Positions 1 through 6,147 of a stretch of DNA of 10,651 nucleotides are shown here, piece by piece. Source of the stretch: an uncultured Oscillospiraceae bacterium. Its GTDB lineage: Bacteria; Bacillota; Clostridia; Oscillospirales; Acutalibacteraceae. A program made the position numbers and the translations under genes. Within the stretch, counting starts at the first letter, position 1. Each line of letters starts with the position of its first letter. The stretch is from assembly GCA_900543525.1 (NCBI GenBank), contig UQRS01000073.1:1-10651 (forward strand), in the 5' to 3' direction. The notes below the pieces were generated by a model. That model did not search any database. It saw only the letters and a program-made list of their open reading frames with translations, and was not told where the DNA came from.

Positions 1-20
1 AAGATGCGTTAAAATCCAGC

Positions 21-51
21 GGTATAATAACTGCTCTGCGGTTATTATACC
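21..51. repeat. A/T-rich perfect palindrome containing two opposed TATAAT boxes
   Basis: Arms GGTATAATAAC (21-31) and GTTATTATACC (41-51) are exact reverse complements. The 9-nt centre can add a T-G wobble and two G-C pairs, leaving a TCT triloop. Each arm carries a TATAAT word, so the element could be two convergent -10 boxes, an operator or an RNA hairpin. The leftward box (44-49) is preceded by TGG and is an extended -10. No U-tract follows on either strand, so this is not a normal terminator. The palindrome is plainly visible; its function is not known. Confidence 0.6.
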
Positions 52-169
52 ACAATGCCCGGGGAAAATGGGCCTTTGTAAAAGCCCCGGCCACACCTGG
101 CTCGGGAAAGCCCATTTTCGGGAGACGCCTCACCTGTGTTTTGAATCACATAAGGCTATGGGGCGTCTC
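52..169 (-). promoter_or_regulatory. Structured leader RNA candidate for a gene beyond the left edge
   Basis: Read leftward from the promoter at 172-180, the transcript would begin almost at the first base of a hairpin, GAGACGCC/GGCGTCTC (162-169 with 122-129). Inside it is a short CCU..GUG/CACAGG stem with a 3-nt bulge. A second hairpin follows with an exact 10-bp stem, GAAAATGGGC/GCCCATTTTC (110-119 with 64-73), and inner G/C pairing. I do not recognise it as any riboswitch class I know (TPP, SAM-I, cobalamin, glycine, fluoride, guanidine, ZTP and THF signatures were looked for by eye). It contains no convincing ORF. It may be a cis-regulatory leader or a small RNA. Confidence 0.4.
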
Positions 170-171
170 TT

Positions 172-180
172 ATTATACCA
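172..180 (-). promoter_or_regulatory. Extended -10 promoter, leftward
   Basis: On the minus strand the sequence reads TGGTATAATAAG, an exact TATAAT (172-177) with the TG extension. There is no good -35 hexamer at 17 bp, as is common for extended -10 promoters. Initiation near 165-168 would place the RNA 5' end at the base of the first leader hairpin. An identical TGGTATAATAA lies at 42-52, also leftward. Confidence 0.5.
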
Positions 181-283
181 TGCGCAAATGGTAAATTTAA
201 GTCTTTTTTATGAATTTTTCCCGGGAGAGGCCGAGCCGGCCTCCAGCAAAGCAGAGCCGCCTCCGGCGTGCAGCACATCCTTT

Positions 284-325
284 ATATAAAAAATTCCGGG
301 TACTGAGACCCGGAATTTTTTATAT
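284..325. terminator. Bidirectional intrinsic terminator after the ireB operon
   Basis: An 18-bp perfect stem spans 284-301 and 308-325 with a 6-nt loop ACTGAG. It has a CCGGGT/ACCCGG core flanked by A6/T6 tracts, so it should work in both directions. It lies 36 bp beyond the stop codon of the leftward gene ending at 361 and separates that operon from the promoters at 1-180. Confidence 0.9.
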
Positions 326-360
326 CCTGATAAACGCACCGAAAATGAAGGCAGCCCGGC

Positions 361-654
361 TCAATTGGCCAGCGCACGCTTCAGCCAGATTGCGCCGATG
401 TCCATCGCGTTGTAGAGGCCTTCCTTCTCACTTTTCTTGACGATGCGGTCCTTGGGACGCACCGACTCATCCGTTAAAAGCAGCTGGATGGAAACCTTGT
501 CGGCAATTTCCAGATCGGCGACCGTCTTTTTGGACAGGATCTTGATCAGGATGACATATTTGTCCGACATGTTTCCGTAATAAATGGTGTCGCCGCACCG
601 GACGAGAGGATAATCCTTATAGGTGAAAAAGGCATTCTTGGTTTCTTCAGCCAT
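361..654 (-). CDS. Small protein of unknown function, second gene of the ireB operon
   Basis: This gene encodes a predicted soluble protein of 97 residues. I do not recognise a characterised family. It has no signal peptide, membrane segment, Cys cluster or P-loop. The N-terminal half (FFTYKDYPLVRCGDTIYYG) has a beta-rich, hydrophobic/polar alternating look. The C-terminal half is charged and ends in a helix-like stretch with the word NAMDIGAIWL. The ATG at 654 is preferred because CGGAG lies 8 nt upstream. A GTG at 663 in the same frame would sit directly on that site. The start is 24 nt after the ireB stop, so the two are very likely co-transcribed and end at the 284-325 terminator. In many Firmicutes the gene after ireB is the Holliday-junction resolvase-like ruvX/yqgF, and this is not that protein. 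It is probably a lineage-specific conserved gene. The coding call is firm; the function is unknown. Confidence 0.8.
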   Translation of the reverse strand: MAEETKNAFFTYKDYPLVRCGDTIYYGNMSDKYVILIKILSKKTVADLEIADKVSIQLLLTDESVRPKDRIVKKSEKEGLYNAMDIGAIWLKRALAN

Positions 655-678
655 TGACAGCACTCCGTTCCTTGCAGG

Positions 679-924
679 TTAATGGGTCAGATAATATTTG
701 ACCAGAGTTTGCAGCAGCAGATCACGGTCGATTTTCCGGATCAGGTTGCGCGCGTTGTTGTGGGTTGTGATGTAGGTAGGATCCTCCGACAGGATGTAAC
801 CGACGATCTGGTTAATGGGATTGTAGCCCTTTTCCTTCAGCGCACCATATACGGTGATGAGAATCTCCCGAATCTCGCGCTCGCGGTCGCTGCCGAGGGA
901 AAAAGTCATGGTCTTGTCATCCAT
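679..924 (-). CDS. ireB: IreB family regulatory phosphoprotein (UPF0297)
   Basis: The product has 81 residues, normal for the family. It matches the well-conserved IreB/YrzL sequence, including FSLGSDREREIREIL, the YNPINQIVGYIL segment, and DPTYIT followed by NARNLIRK. IreB of Enterococcus faecalis is a small cytoplasmic protein phosphorylated on N-terminal threonines by the PASTA kinase IreK; it negatively affects cell-wall stress and cephalosporin tolerance. Two threonines (T5 and T7) stand at the corresponding place here. The ATG at 924 has an excellent GGAGG site 8 nt upstream. It is the first gene of a two-gene leftward operon, and a plausible promoter lies about 80 nt upstream. The family call is firm. 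The role in this organism is inferred, and the cognate kinase is not in the window. Confidence 0.93.
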   Translation of the reverse strand: MDDKTMTFSLGSDREREIREILITVYGALKEKGYNPINQIVGYILSEDPTYITTHNNARNLIRKIDRDLLLQTLVKYYLTH

Positions 925-1004
925 TGCGGTCTCCTCCTTTTTTAAGAAAGCAAAATCCTTCGCATAAAACCCGATGAGAACGACTCTGCTCTAACACCTA
1001 TACT

Positions 1005-1033
1005 ATGTTACACGATTCCCATCGGATTTGCAA
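1005..1033 (-). promoter_or_regulatory. Probable sigma-A promoter of ireB
   Basis: On the minus strand TTGCAA (1028-1033) and TAACAT (1005-1010) are separated by exactly 17 bp. Each matches consensus at 4 of 6 positions. Initiation near 998 gives a leader of about 75 nt before the ireB ATG. It lies between the pheT terminator and ireB, the expected place, but it is a modest match. Confidence 0.4.
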
Positions 1034-1074
1034 GTGCAACAGCATAAACTTTAAAAAAATTTAAGAATCCGGAA

Positions 1075-1111
1075 GCGGCCGAACTCCGGCAAAAAGTGGG
1101 AGTCCGGCCGC
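1075..1111 (-). terminator. Intrinsic terminator of pheST
   Basis: This is a 13-bp stem, GCGGCCG-G-ACTCC with GGAGT-T-CGGCCGC in the minus-strand RNA, closed by an 11-nt loop. The one non-canonical pair is a G-U in the pheT-sense RNA. It starts 9 nt beyond the pheT stop codon. The U-tract is displaced: the next T-run (1052-1058) is about 17 nt further on, so termination efficiency is uncertain. Confidence 0.65.
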
Positions 1112-1120
1112 CTGGCAACG

Positions 1121-3511
1121 TTACTGTCGCAGCAGTGCGCCGAGTGCTTCGAGATCCTTTACAACCATGGCGGTTGTCCGCTCAATCTCGGCCTCGGTCA
1201 GCGTCCCCTCGGCCGAGCGCAGCGTGAGGCTGTAGGCGACGCTCTTTTTCCCCTCGGGAATCTGCGCGCCGGTGTACACGTCGAAGAGGGTCAGCGTCTC
1301 CAGCAGTCGGCCGGCGCCGGCGCGAATGGCGCGATCCAGCTCGGCCACCGGCAGGTCGACGTCGCAGAGCAGCGCAAGGTCGCGGGTCACGGCCGGGAAT
1401 TTGGGCAGAGGCTTGTAGCTCTCCTCCGGCGCGACGGCGGCCGAAAGAGCCGCTACGTCGAGGTCGGCGGCAAAGACGGCCTCCTCAATGCCGTAGTTTT
1501 CGGCGACGGCCGGGTGAATCTGGCCGAACACGCCAATCTCCTTCCCGCCGGCCGAAAGGGTGGCGCAGCGTCCGGGATGATAGGCCGGCCGGTCGTCGGC
1601 CGGTGCGACGCTGTATTCTTTCACGCCGCAGCGGGCAAGCAGTGCCTCTATCCCACCCTTGAGGGTGTAAAAATCGAATTTTCCGCCATAGGCACCGAGG
1701 ATAATCTTCAGGTTTTCATCCGGCAGCTCGCCGTCTCCCTTCGGAATGTACTCGGTCGCCAGTTCGAACATGCGCACCTGCTTGTTGCGGTCGCTGTAGT
1801 TTTCGGCCAGTATCTCCATCATAGAAGGGAGGGCGGTGGTGCGCATGACGCTGGTATCCTCGCCCAGCGGGTTGGCAATCACGACCGACCGGCGCAAAGG
1901 AGAATCAGCCGGCATCCGGATTTTATCATAATATTTGGGGCTGATGAAGGAGTAGGTCAGAATCTGATAATATCCCAGCGCCAGCAGCGTCTCCTTAATC
2001 GTGCGCTCGAATTTCTGCGCGCTTGTCAGAGTGCCGTGCGCCACGCCGCGGATTTCGGTCGTGGGAATCTTGTTATAGCCGTAGATGCGGGCGACCTCCT
2101 CCGCAATATCGGCCTCCTGCTCCAGGTCGGCGCGGAAGGAGGGCGGAATGACCACGCCATCCTCAAACCGGCACTCGAGGCTTTCGAGAATTTCGCGCAT
2201 GCGCGCCTCCTCCACATCGGTGCCGAGGAAGGCGTTGATCTTCTCCGGCCGGAAGGGGATGCGGGGCAGCTCGCGGGTCTCTCCCCGCAGGTCGACGGTG
2301 CCGTTTACAACCTTTCCGGCGCCGAGCTGTTCGACCAGCTGGCAGGCACGGTCGATGGCGCCGCGGCAGTTTTCGGGATCCAGCCCCTTCTCAAACCGTA
2401 TGGAGGAGTCGGTGCGCAGCCCGATGTCCCGGGCGGTGGTGCGAACCGACGCGCCTTTAAAGCAGGCCGATTCAAAAACCATGACGGTCGTATCCTCCGC
2501 AATGCCGGAGTATTCTCCACCCATGACACCGGCGACGGCCGACGGCTTTTCGGCGTCGGCGATGACCAGCATCTTTTCGGTGAGGCTGTGCTCGGTGCCG
2601 TCGAGGGTGGTGATCGTCTCCCCGGATTTGGCGCGGCGAACGACGATTTTGCCGTCCTTCATGTGCCGGTGGTCAAAGGCGTGCATCGGCTGACCGTACT
2701 CCAGCATGACGTAGTTGGTGATGTCGACGATGTTGTTGATCGGCCGCACGCCGGAGGCACGCAGCCTCTCCCGCATCCAGAGAGGAGAGGGGGCAATCTT
2801 TACATCCTTGACCACCCGGGCCATATAGCGGTAGCAGAGGTCGGGGGCCTCATTCTGCACGGTGAGGTAGTCGGATACATCTCCGCCGACGGTCGTGTAC
2901 TCCGGCACGGGCGGGTTGAAGGGGAGACCGTAGGTCACTGCCGTCTCCCTCGCGAGACCGAGCACCGAGAGGCAGTCGGGCCGGTTGGAGGTAATCTCAA
3001 ACTCGACCGTAGTGTCGGAAAGGCCGATGGCCGTGCAGATATCCTGCCCGAGCGGAAGATCGGCAAGCTCCGGGTCGTCCGACAGGACGAAAATGCCGTC
3101 CTCGATCGCATAGGGAAAATCGTGGACAGTCAGCCCCAGCTCCCCGAGAGAGCAGAGCATCCCCTCGCTGACGACGCCGCGCAGCTTGCCCTTCTTGATT
3201 TTTTTGCCGTCCGGCAGAACCGCCCCGTCCAGGCAGACGGGCACAACGTCCCCTTCCTTCAGGTTGGCGGCCCCGGTCACAATCTGAAGCGGATTTTCCT
3301 TACCGACGTCCACCGCACAAACCACCAGCTTGTCGGCGTCGGGGTGCCGCTCGATCGAGAGGATTTTGCCCACAACGATGTTTTCGATTCCGTCGCGCTC
3401 ACAGGCCCATTTTTCCACCTTCGAGCCGCTCATGGTCAGCGCCTCGGCAAAATCGCGGCCGGTTTCCTTACAGTCCACGAAATCGTGCAGCCATTTCATT
3501 GACAGATCCAT
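1121..3511 (-). CDS. pheT: Phenylalanyl-tRNA synthetase beta subunit
   Basis: The product has 796 residues, the usual bacterial PheT length. PheT pairs with PheS as an alpha2-beta2 enzyme that charges tRNA-Phe in the cytoplasm. The beta chain recognises tRNA and carries the editing site that hydrolyses mischarged Tyr-tRNA-Phe. Visible domains, in order: an N-terminal tRNA-binding OB fold at about 40-155 (HPDADKL near 56-62); the segment EITSNRPDCLSVLGLARE near 172-189; the B3/4 editing domain at about 215-385 (RPINNIVDITNYV near 256-268); B5 near 405-475; a catalytic-like core; and the C-terminal ferredoxin-fold anticodon-binding domain at about 700-795 (KFPAVTRDLALL). The ATG at 3511 has GAGGAG about 8 nt upstream. 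The gene follows pheS by 21 bp, so one T-box-controlled transcript makes both subunits. Nothing is truncated. The long open frame on the opposite strand is a codon-bias shadow. Confidence 0.97.
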   Translation of the reverse strand: MDLSMKWLHDFVDCKETGRDFAEALTMSGSKVEKWACERDGIENIVVGKILSIERHPDADKLVVCAVDVGKENPLQIVTGAANLKEGDVVPVCLDGAVLPDGKKIKKGKLRGVVSEGMLCSLGELGLTVHDFPYAIEDGIFVLSDDPELADLPLGQDICTAIGLSDTTVEFEITSNRPDCLSVLGLARETAVTYGLPFNPPVPEYTTVGGDVSDYLTVQNEAPDLCYRYMARVVKDVKIAPSPLWMRERLRASGVRPINNIVDITNYVMLEYGQPMHAFDHRHMKDGKIVVRRAKSGETITTLDGTEHSLTEKMLVIADAEKPSAVAGVMGGEYSGIAEDTTVMVFESACFKGASVRTTARDIGLRTDSSIRFEKGLDPENCRGAIDRACQLVEQLGAGKVVNGTVDLRGETRELPRIPFRPEKINAFLGTDVEEARMREILESLECRFEDGVVIPPSFRADLEQEADIAEEVARIYGYNKIPTTEIRGVAHGTLTSAQKFERTIKETLLALGYYQILTYSFISPKYYDKIRMPADSPLRRSVVIANPLGEDTSVMRTTALPSMMEILAENYSDRNKQVRMFELATEYIPKGDGELPDENLKIILGAYGGKFDFYTLKGGIEALLARCGVKEYSVAPADDRPAYHPGRCATLSAGGKEIGVFGQIHPAVAENYGIEEAVFAADLDVAALSAAVAPEESYKPLPKFPAVTRDLALLCDVDLPVAELDRAIRAGAGRLLETLTLFDVYTGAQIPEGKKSVAYSLTLRSAEGTLTEAEIERTTAMVVKDLEALGALLRQ

Positions 3512-3532
3512 TTTGCATTCTCCTCTCTTTCC

Positions 3533-4552
3533 TTAAAATTGATCCAGGAATCTCTGGTCGTTTTCAAAAAACAGGCGCAGGTCGTCGATGTTGTACCGCC
3601 GCATGACCACCCGCTCCAGTCCCATGCCGAAAGCAAAGCCGGAGTATTCCTCCGGGTCGATGCCGCAGTTGGCCAGCACCTTGGGATGCACCATGCCGCA
3701 ACCTAAAATCTCGATCCAGCCCTCCCCTTTGCAGAGGCGGCAGCCCTTGCCGCCGCAACCGAAGCACATGACGTCCATCTCGGCCGACGGCTCGGTGAAG
3801 GGGAAGTGATGCGGACGGAAGCGGACAACCGCGTCCTCTCCATACAAACGGCGGGCAAAGTCAGCCAGCGTACCCTTGAGGTCGCCCATCGTAACGCCCT
3901 TGTCCACCACAAGTCCTTCAATCTGATGGAAAACGGGGGAGTGGGTGGCGTCAACCGCGTCGGAGCGGTAGACCCGGCCGGGCGCGATGATGCGGATGGG
4001 GGGCTTCTGCTTCTCCATCACCCGCACCTGTACCGGAGAGGTCTGGCTGCGCAGCAGGATGTTGTCGGTGATGTAGAAGGTATCCTGCGTGTCTCTGGCC
4101 GGATGATCCTTGGGCAGGTTGAGCGCCTCAAAATTATAATAATCGTACTCAACCTCCGGCCCGGCGGCGACCGAAAATCCCATACCGAGGAAAATCTCCT
4201 CAATCTCGTCCAGCACCTTGTAAAGTGGGTGCTTTTTGCCGAGGGCAAATTTTGTGCCCGGCATGGTGACGTCAAGCTTCTCCGCCTTGAGGCGAAGCTC
4301 GTCCGCCGCGGCCTTCAGCTTCTGCTGGCGTTCGGAGATGCCGGCCTCAATATTCGTGCGGATTTCGTTGGCCAGCTGTCCGATCACCGGCCGCTCCTCG
4401 GGCGAGAGGCTGCCCATCTGCTTCAAAATGCCGGTCAGCTCGCCCTTTTTGCCAAGGAAGCGAACCCGCAGCTCCTCAATCTCCTGCTGGCCGGAAACCT
4501 TGTCGAGCGCGGCCTTTGCCGCACTGCGAATGGCCTCAAGCTGCTCTTTCAT
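3533..4552 (-). CDS. pheS: Phenylalanyl-tRNA synthetase alpha subunit
   Basis: The product has 339 residues, normal for bacterial PheS, the catalytic class II subunit that forms Phe-adenylate and transfers it to tRNA-Phe. An N-terminal coiled-coil arm (about 1-90) comes first. The catalytic core includes GPEVEYDYYNFEALNLPKDHPARD (131-154, class II motif region), HSPVFHQIEG (204-213, motif 2) and GMGLERVVMRRY (309-320, motif 3). A Cys cluster of C-x2-C-x4-C-x2-C form (C263, C266, C271, C274) sits in the core. This insertion is common in Firmicutes PheS and may bind zinc, although I cannot test that. The ATG at 4552 has AAGGAGG 10 nt upstream. The gene lies directly below the T-box leader and 21 bp before pheT. 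Confidence 0.97.
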   Translation of the reverse strand: MKEQLEAIRSAAKAALDKVSGQQEIEELRVRFLGKKGELTGILKQMGSLSPEERPVIGQLANEIRTNIEAGISERQQKLKAAADELRLKAEKLDVTMPGTKFALGKKHPLYKVLDEIEEIFLGMGFSVAAGPEVEYDYYNFEALNLPKDHPARDTQDTFYITDNILLRSQTSPVQVRVMEKQKPPIRIIAPGRVYRSDAVDATHSPVFHQIEGLVVDKGVTMGDLKGTLADFARRLYGEDAVVRFRPHHFPFTEPSAEMDVMCFGCGGKGCRLCKGEGWIEILGCGMVHPKVLANCGIDPEEYSGFAFGMGLERVVMRRYNIDDLRLFFENDQRFLDQF

Positions 4553-4613
4553 AAATAGATAACCTCCTTCAAAAATCTTCTGCTTTTACCGGGTATCTGT
4601 ATTGCAGTGCAAT

Positions 4614-4652
4614 AAAAAAAAGACCCCGCCCCTTAAAATCAGGGACGAAGCC
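4614..4652 (-). terminator. T-box regulated terminator of pheST
   Basis: In the minus-strand RNA, GGCUUCGUCCCU (4641-4652) pairs with AGGGGCGGGGUC (4622-4633) through about 12 pairs, several of them G-U, followed immediately by U8 (4614-4621). It lies just after the conserved T-box sequence, the standard position for the terminator that competes with the antiterminator. Confidence 0.9.
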
Positions 4653-4921
4653 GGACGCTCCGCGGTACCACCCGTATTTTTGCTCAAAACCTTTCATGCC
4701 GCCCCAAAAAGGGCAAAAGAGCAAACACTCTCCCGGCCGGTAACGGGGCCGTGTGCCGTCAGCGCCTACTGAGAGATCAGCCGTTCAGCGCCGCCGCTCG
4801 GAAGGGAACTTTCGGAAAAATGCTTTGCAGACGCGCTTGCAGCCGGGGCACGTCCTCTCTGTCCTGTGCAAAGGGATTTTTCTTAAAACCCTGCGGGTTT
4901 TCCTTCGTCACTGCGTTATTC
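4614..4921 (-). promoter_or_regulatory. T-box leader, tRNA-Phe specific
   Basis: The leader carries the conserved T-box core GGGTGGTACCGCG (4661-4673, minus strand). Its UGGU bulge is complementary to the acceptor end ACCA expected for tRNA-Phe with discriminator A73. Further 5' is a long stem I with GUGACGAAGG on the 5' side and GAAAGUUCCCUUCCGAGC on the 3' side, the usual K-turn and specifier-loop layout. The triplet UUC at 4806-4808 stands at the specifier position and is a Phe codon, in agreement with the downstream pheST. Uncharged tRNA-Phe should stabilise the antiterminator and allow read-through. Stem I includes a large GC-rich upper arm (about 4825-4860). The call is firm; exact stem boundaries were drawn by eye. 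Confidence 0.93.
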
Positions 4922-4927
4922 CATTAA

Positions 4928-4956
4928 AATATACCGCAACCGCCCGGATTTGTCAA
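4928..4956 (-). promoter_or_regulatory. Sigma-A promoter of pheST
   Basis: TTGACA (4951-4956, perfect -35) and TATATT (4928-4933, 5 of 6) on the minus strand are separated by exactly 17 bp. Initiation near 4920 starts the T-box leader directly. Confidence 0.9.
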
Positions 4957-4984
4957 TCCCCCTTTTTGCCGTCCGGGAGGTAGG

Positions 4985-5165
4985 GTTTGCAGCACTGCAA
5001 TTCTTCAACCGGGCGGATATTTTTATTGCTCCGCAATAAAAACAAAATTAAAAAGCGCCGAATCCCTCGCCATGCCCGACGCATGGCACCCGGGATTCAT
5101 GGCGGCAAAAATATCCGCCGCCCTCGTTTGCCGATTTTTTTCACCCCGATTTGGCGGATATTTTT
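4985..5165. repeat. Structured intergenic element with three copies of GGCGGATATTTTT
   Basis: The 13-bp word GGCGGATATTTTT is present exactly at 5012-5024 and 5153-5165, and inverted at 5107-5119. The inverted copy can pair with either direct copy, so two folds exclude each other. Pairing 5012-5024 with 5107-5119 encloses two hairpins: ATTGC/GCAAT (5025-5037) and a strong nested one, GAATCCC/GGGATTC (5060-5066 with 5092-5098) around GCCATGC/GCATGGC (5069-5075 with 5081-5087). That gives a three-way junction. Pairing 5107-5119 with 5153-5165 gives a terminator-like A-tract/GC/T-tract hairpin with a 33-nt loop. The element lies between two divergent consensus promoters and holds no convincing gene. 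It may be an attenuator-like RNA, a degenerate palindromic mobile element, or a barrier between the two promoters. Confidence 0.55.
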
Positions 5166-5170
5166 TAGGA

Positions 5171-5199
5171 TTGACATCCCTCCGGCCGTCTATTAGAAT
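5171..5199 (+). promoter_or_regulatory. Sigma-A promoter of the araC-family gene
   Basis: TTGACA (5171-5176, perfect) and TAGAAT (5194-5199, 5 of 6) are 17 bp apart. Initiation near 5206 gives a leader of about 60 nt to the proposed TTG start. The -35 begins only 5 bp after the T-tract of the structured element. Confidence 0.85.
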
Positions 5200-5266
5200 A
5201 AAAGCAGCCGCGGCCAACACGGCCGTAGGCTTAAAACCGTCCCTCGGTATGAAGGAGGTGTTCTGC

Positions 5267-6058
5267 TTGCAGGCGTATTTTGAAATTTCCCGCGATCATG
5301 AAAACACCTATGCCATTATGCCGCGGCACGACAACTTCTGTCCGCCGCATTTTCATTCCAACATCGAGGTGGTATACGTCGAGGACGGCGAGCTGGAGGT
5401 CACCATCAATGAGCAGACCAGAAGAATGACCCGCGGGTACGCCTCCATCGCAAACAGTTACGACGTGCATACTTATCAGACGATCGGGCACTCCGACACC
5501 CGGATTTTAATTATTCCGGTTGATCTGGTCTCCCGGTTTGAGCGCACGATGCAGTCCAAATGCTTTTCCAGCGCCTTTCTGACGCCGGGACCCTGCACGG
5601 ATGAGATCTCCCGCATCATCGACCGGCTGGAGGAAAGGCCTCTGCCGCCCGGATCGTTAGTGACGCTGGGCTATCTGTACACGATTCTGGGCCTTTTTAC
5701 AGAAAATCTCGAGCTTGTACCGATGCGGTTTGACACCGGGACAACCTCGCTGATCCGGCACATCCTCTTTTATCTGGAGCGCCATTATCTGGAGCCGGTC
5801 ACGCTGGACGACCTGGCAAAGGCCTGCGGTTACAACAAATGCTATATCTCCCGGCTGTTCAACACGACGCTGGGCTGCGGCTTCAACCGGTATGTCAATA
5901 TTCTCCGCGTCCGGCACGCCGCACAGCTGATCCGGACAACCGACGACAGCTTGGAGGAGATCGCCTACCAATCCGGATTTCAGAATGTGCGCAACCTCAA
6001 CCGATATTTTCAGATATTTTACAGCACCACGCCGATGCAGTATAAAAAGGCTTTGTAA
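5267..6058 (+). CDS. AraC-family transcriptional regulator
   Basis: The product has 263 residues from the proposed TTG start. AAGGAGGTG at 5252-5260 is an ideal Shine-Dalgarno site 6 nt before TTG 5267. The in-frame ATG at 5249 overlaps that site and has no site of its own, so TTG is preferred. The N-terminal part (about 15-100) is a cupin-like ligand-sensing domain with RHDNFCPPHFHSNIEVVYVEDG and a beta-rich stretch after it. The C-terminal 100 residues hold the two helix-turn-helix units of the AraC/XylS family: TLDDLAKACGYNKCYISRLF and then SLEEIAYQSGFQNVRNLNRYF, ending in the usual P-x-x-Y (PMQY). Such proteins typically sense sugars or other small molecules and activate nearby transport or catabolic genes. 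No such genes are adjacent here, so the target and ligand are unknown. It has its own promoter and terminator and is monocistronic. Confidence 0.92.
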   Translation: MQAYFEISRDHENTYAIMPRHDNFCPPHFHSNIEVVYVEDGELEVTINEQTRRMTRGYASIANSYDVHTYQTIGHSDTRILIIPVDLVSRFERTMQSKCFSSAFLTPGPCTDEISRIIDRLEERPLPPGSLVTLGYLYTILGLFTENLELVPMRFDTGTTSLIRHILFYLERHYLEPVTLDDLAKACGYNKCYISRLFNTTLGCGFNRYVNILRVRHAAQLIRTTDDSLEEIAYQSGFQNVRNLNRYFQIFYSTTPMQYKKAL

Positions 6059-6084
6059 GCCTTTCGCCTTTCCCGGTAAAAACC

Positions 6085-6119
6085 AAAACCTCCGAAGAGT
6101 TTTCATTCGGAGGTTTTTT
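6085..6119. terminator. Bidirectional terminator between araC-family gene and spoIIE
   Basis: The 12-bp stem AAAACCTCCGAA (6085-6096) and TTCGGAGGTTTT (6106-6117) encloses a 9-nt loop. T6 follows on the plus strand. On the minus strand TTTT lies in the stem and a further TTTTT follows two bases later. It serves both convergent genes, 26 bp after the regulator stop and 28 bp after the spoIIE stop. Confidence 0.92.
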
Positions 6120-6147
6120 CTATACATCCGCAGCATCCGCAAAGCCG

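Noticed and set aside
227..243. GAGGCC/GGCCTC hairpin
   Set aside because: Six pairs in a GC-rich stretch with no T-tract and no promoter context; not distinguishable from chance.
971..1025. CCGATG/CATCGG pairing as an ireB attenuator
   Set aside because: One arm lies inside the promoter spacer upstream of the predicted start, so both arms would not be in the RNA; the 6-bp match over a long loop is likely chance.
1514..3502. A 662-residue open frame on the plus strand opposite pheT
   Set aside because: It lies wholly inside pheT, has no ribosome binding site of note and no recognisable domain. GC-rich codon bias leaves the antisense frame open.
5020..5042. TTTTTATTGC-TCC-GCAATAAAAA as a stand-alone terminator
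   Set aside because: The stem has only two G-C pairs next to the loop and is almost all A-T; too weak, and better explained as a part of the larger 5012-5165 element.
5072..5266. N-terminal extension of the AraC-family protein to an upstream ATG
   Set aside because: It would run through the structured element and the consensus promoter at 5171-5199, so it cannot be translated from that promoter's transcript.
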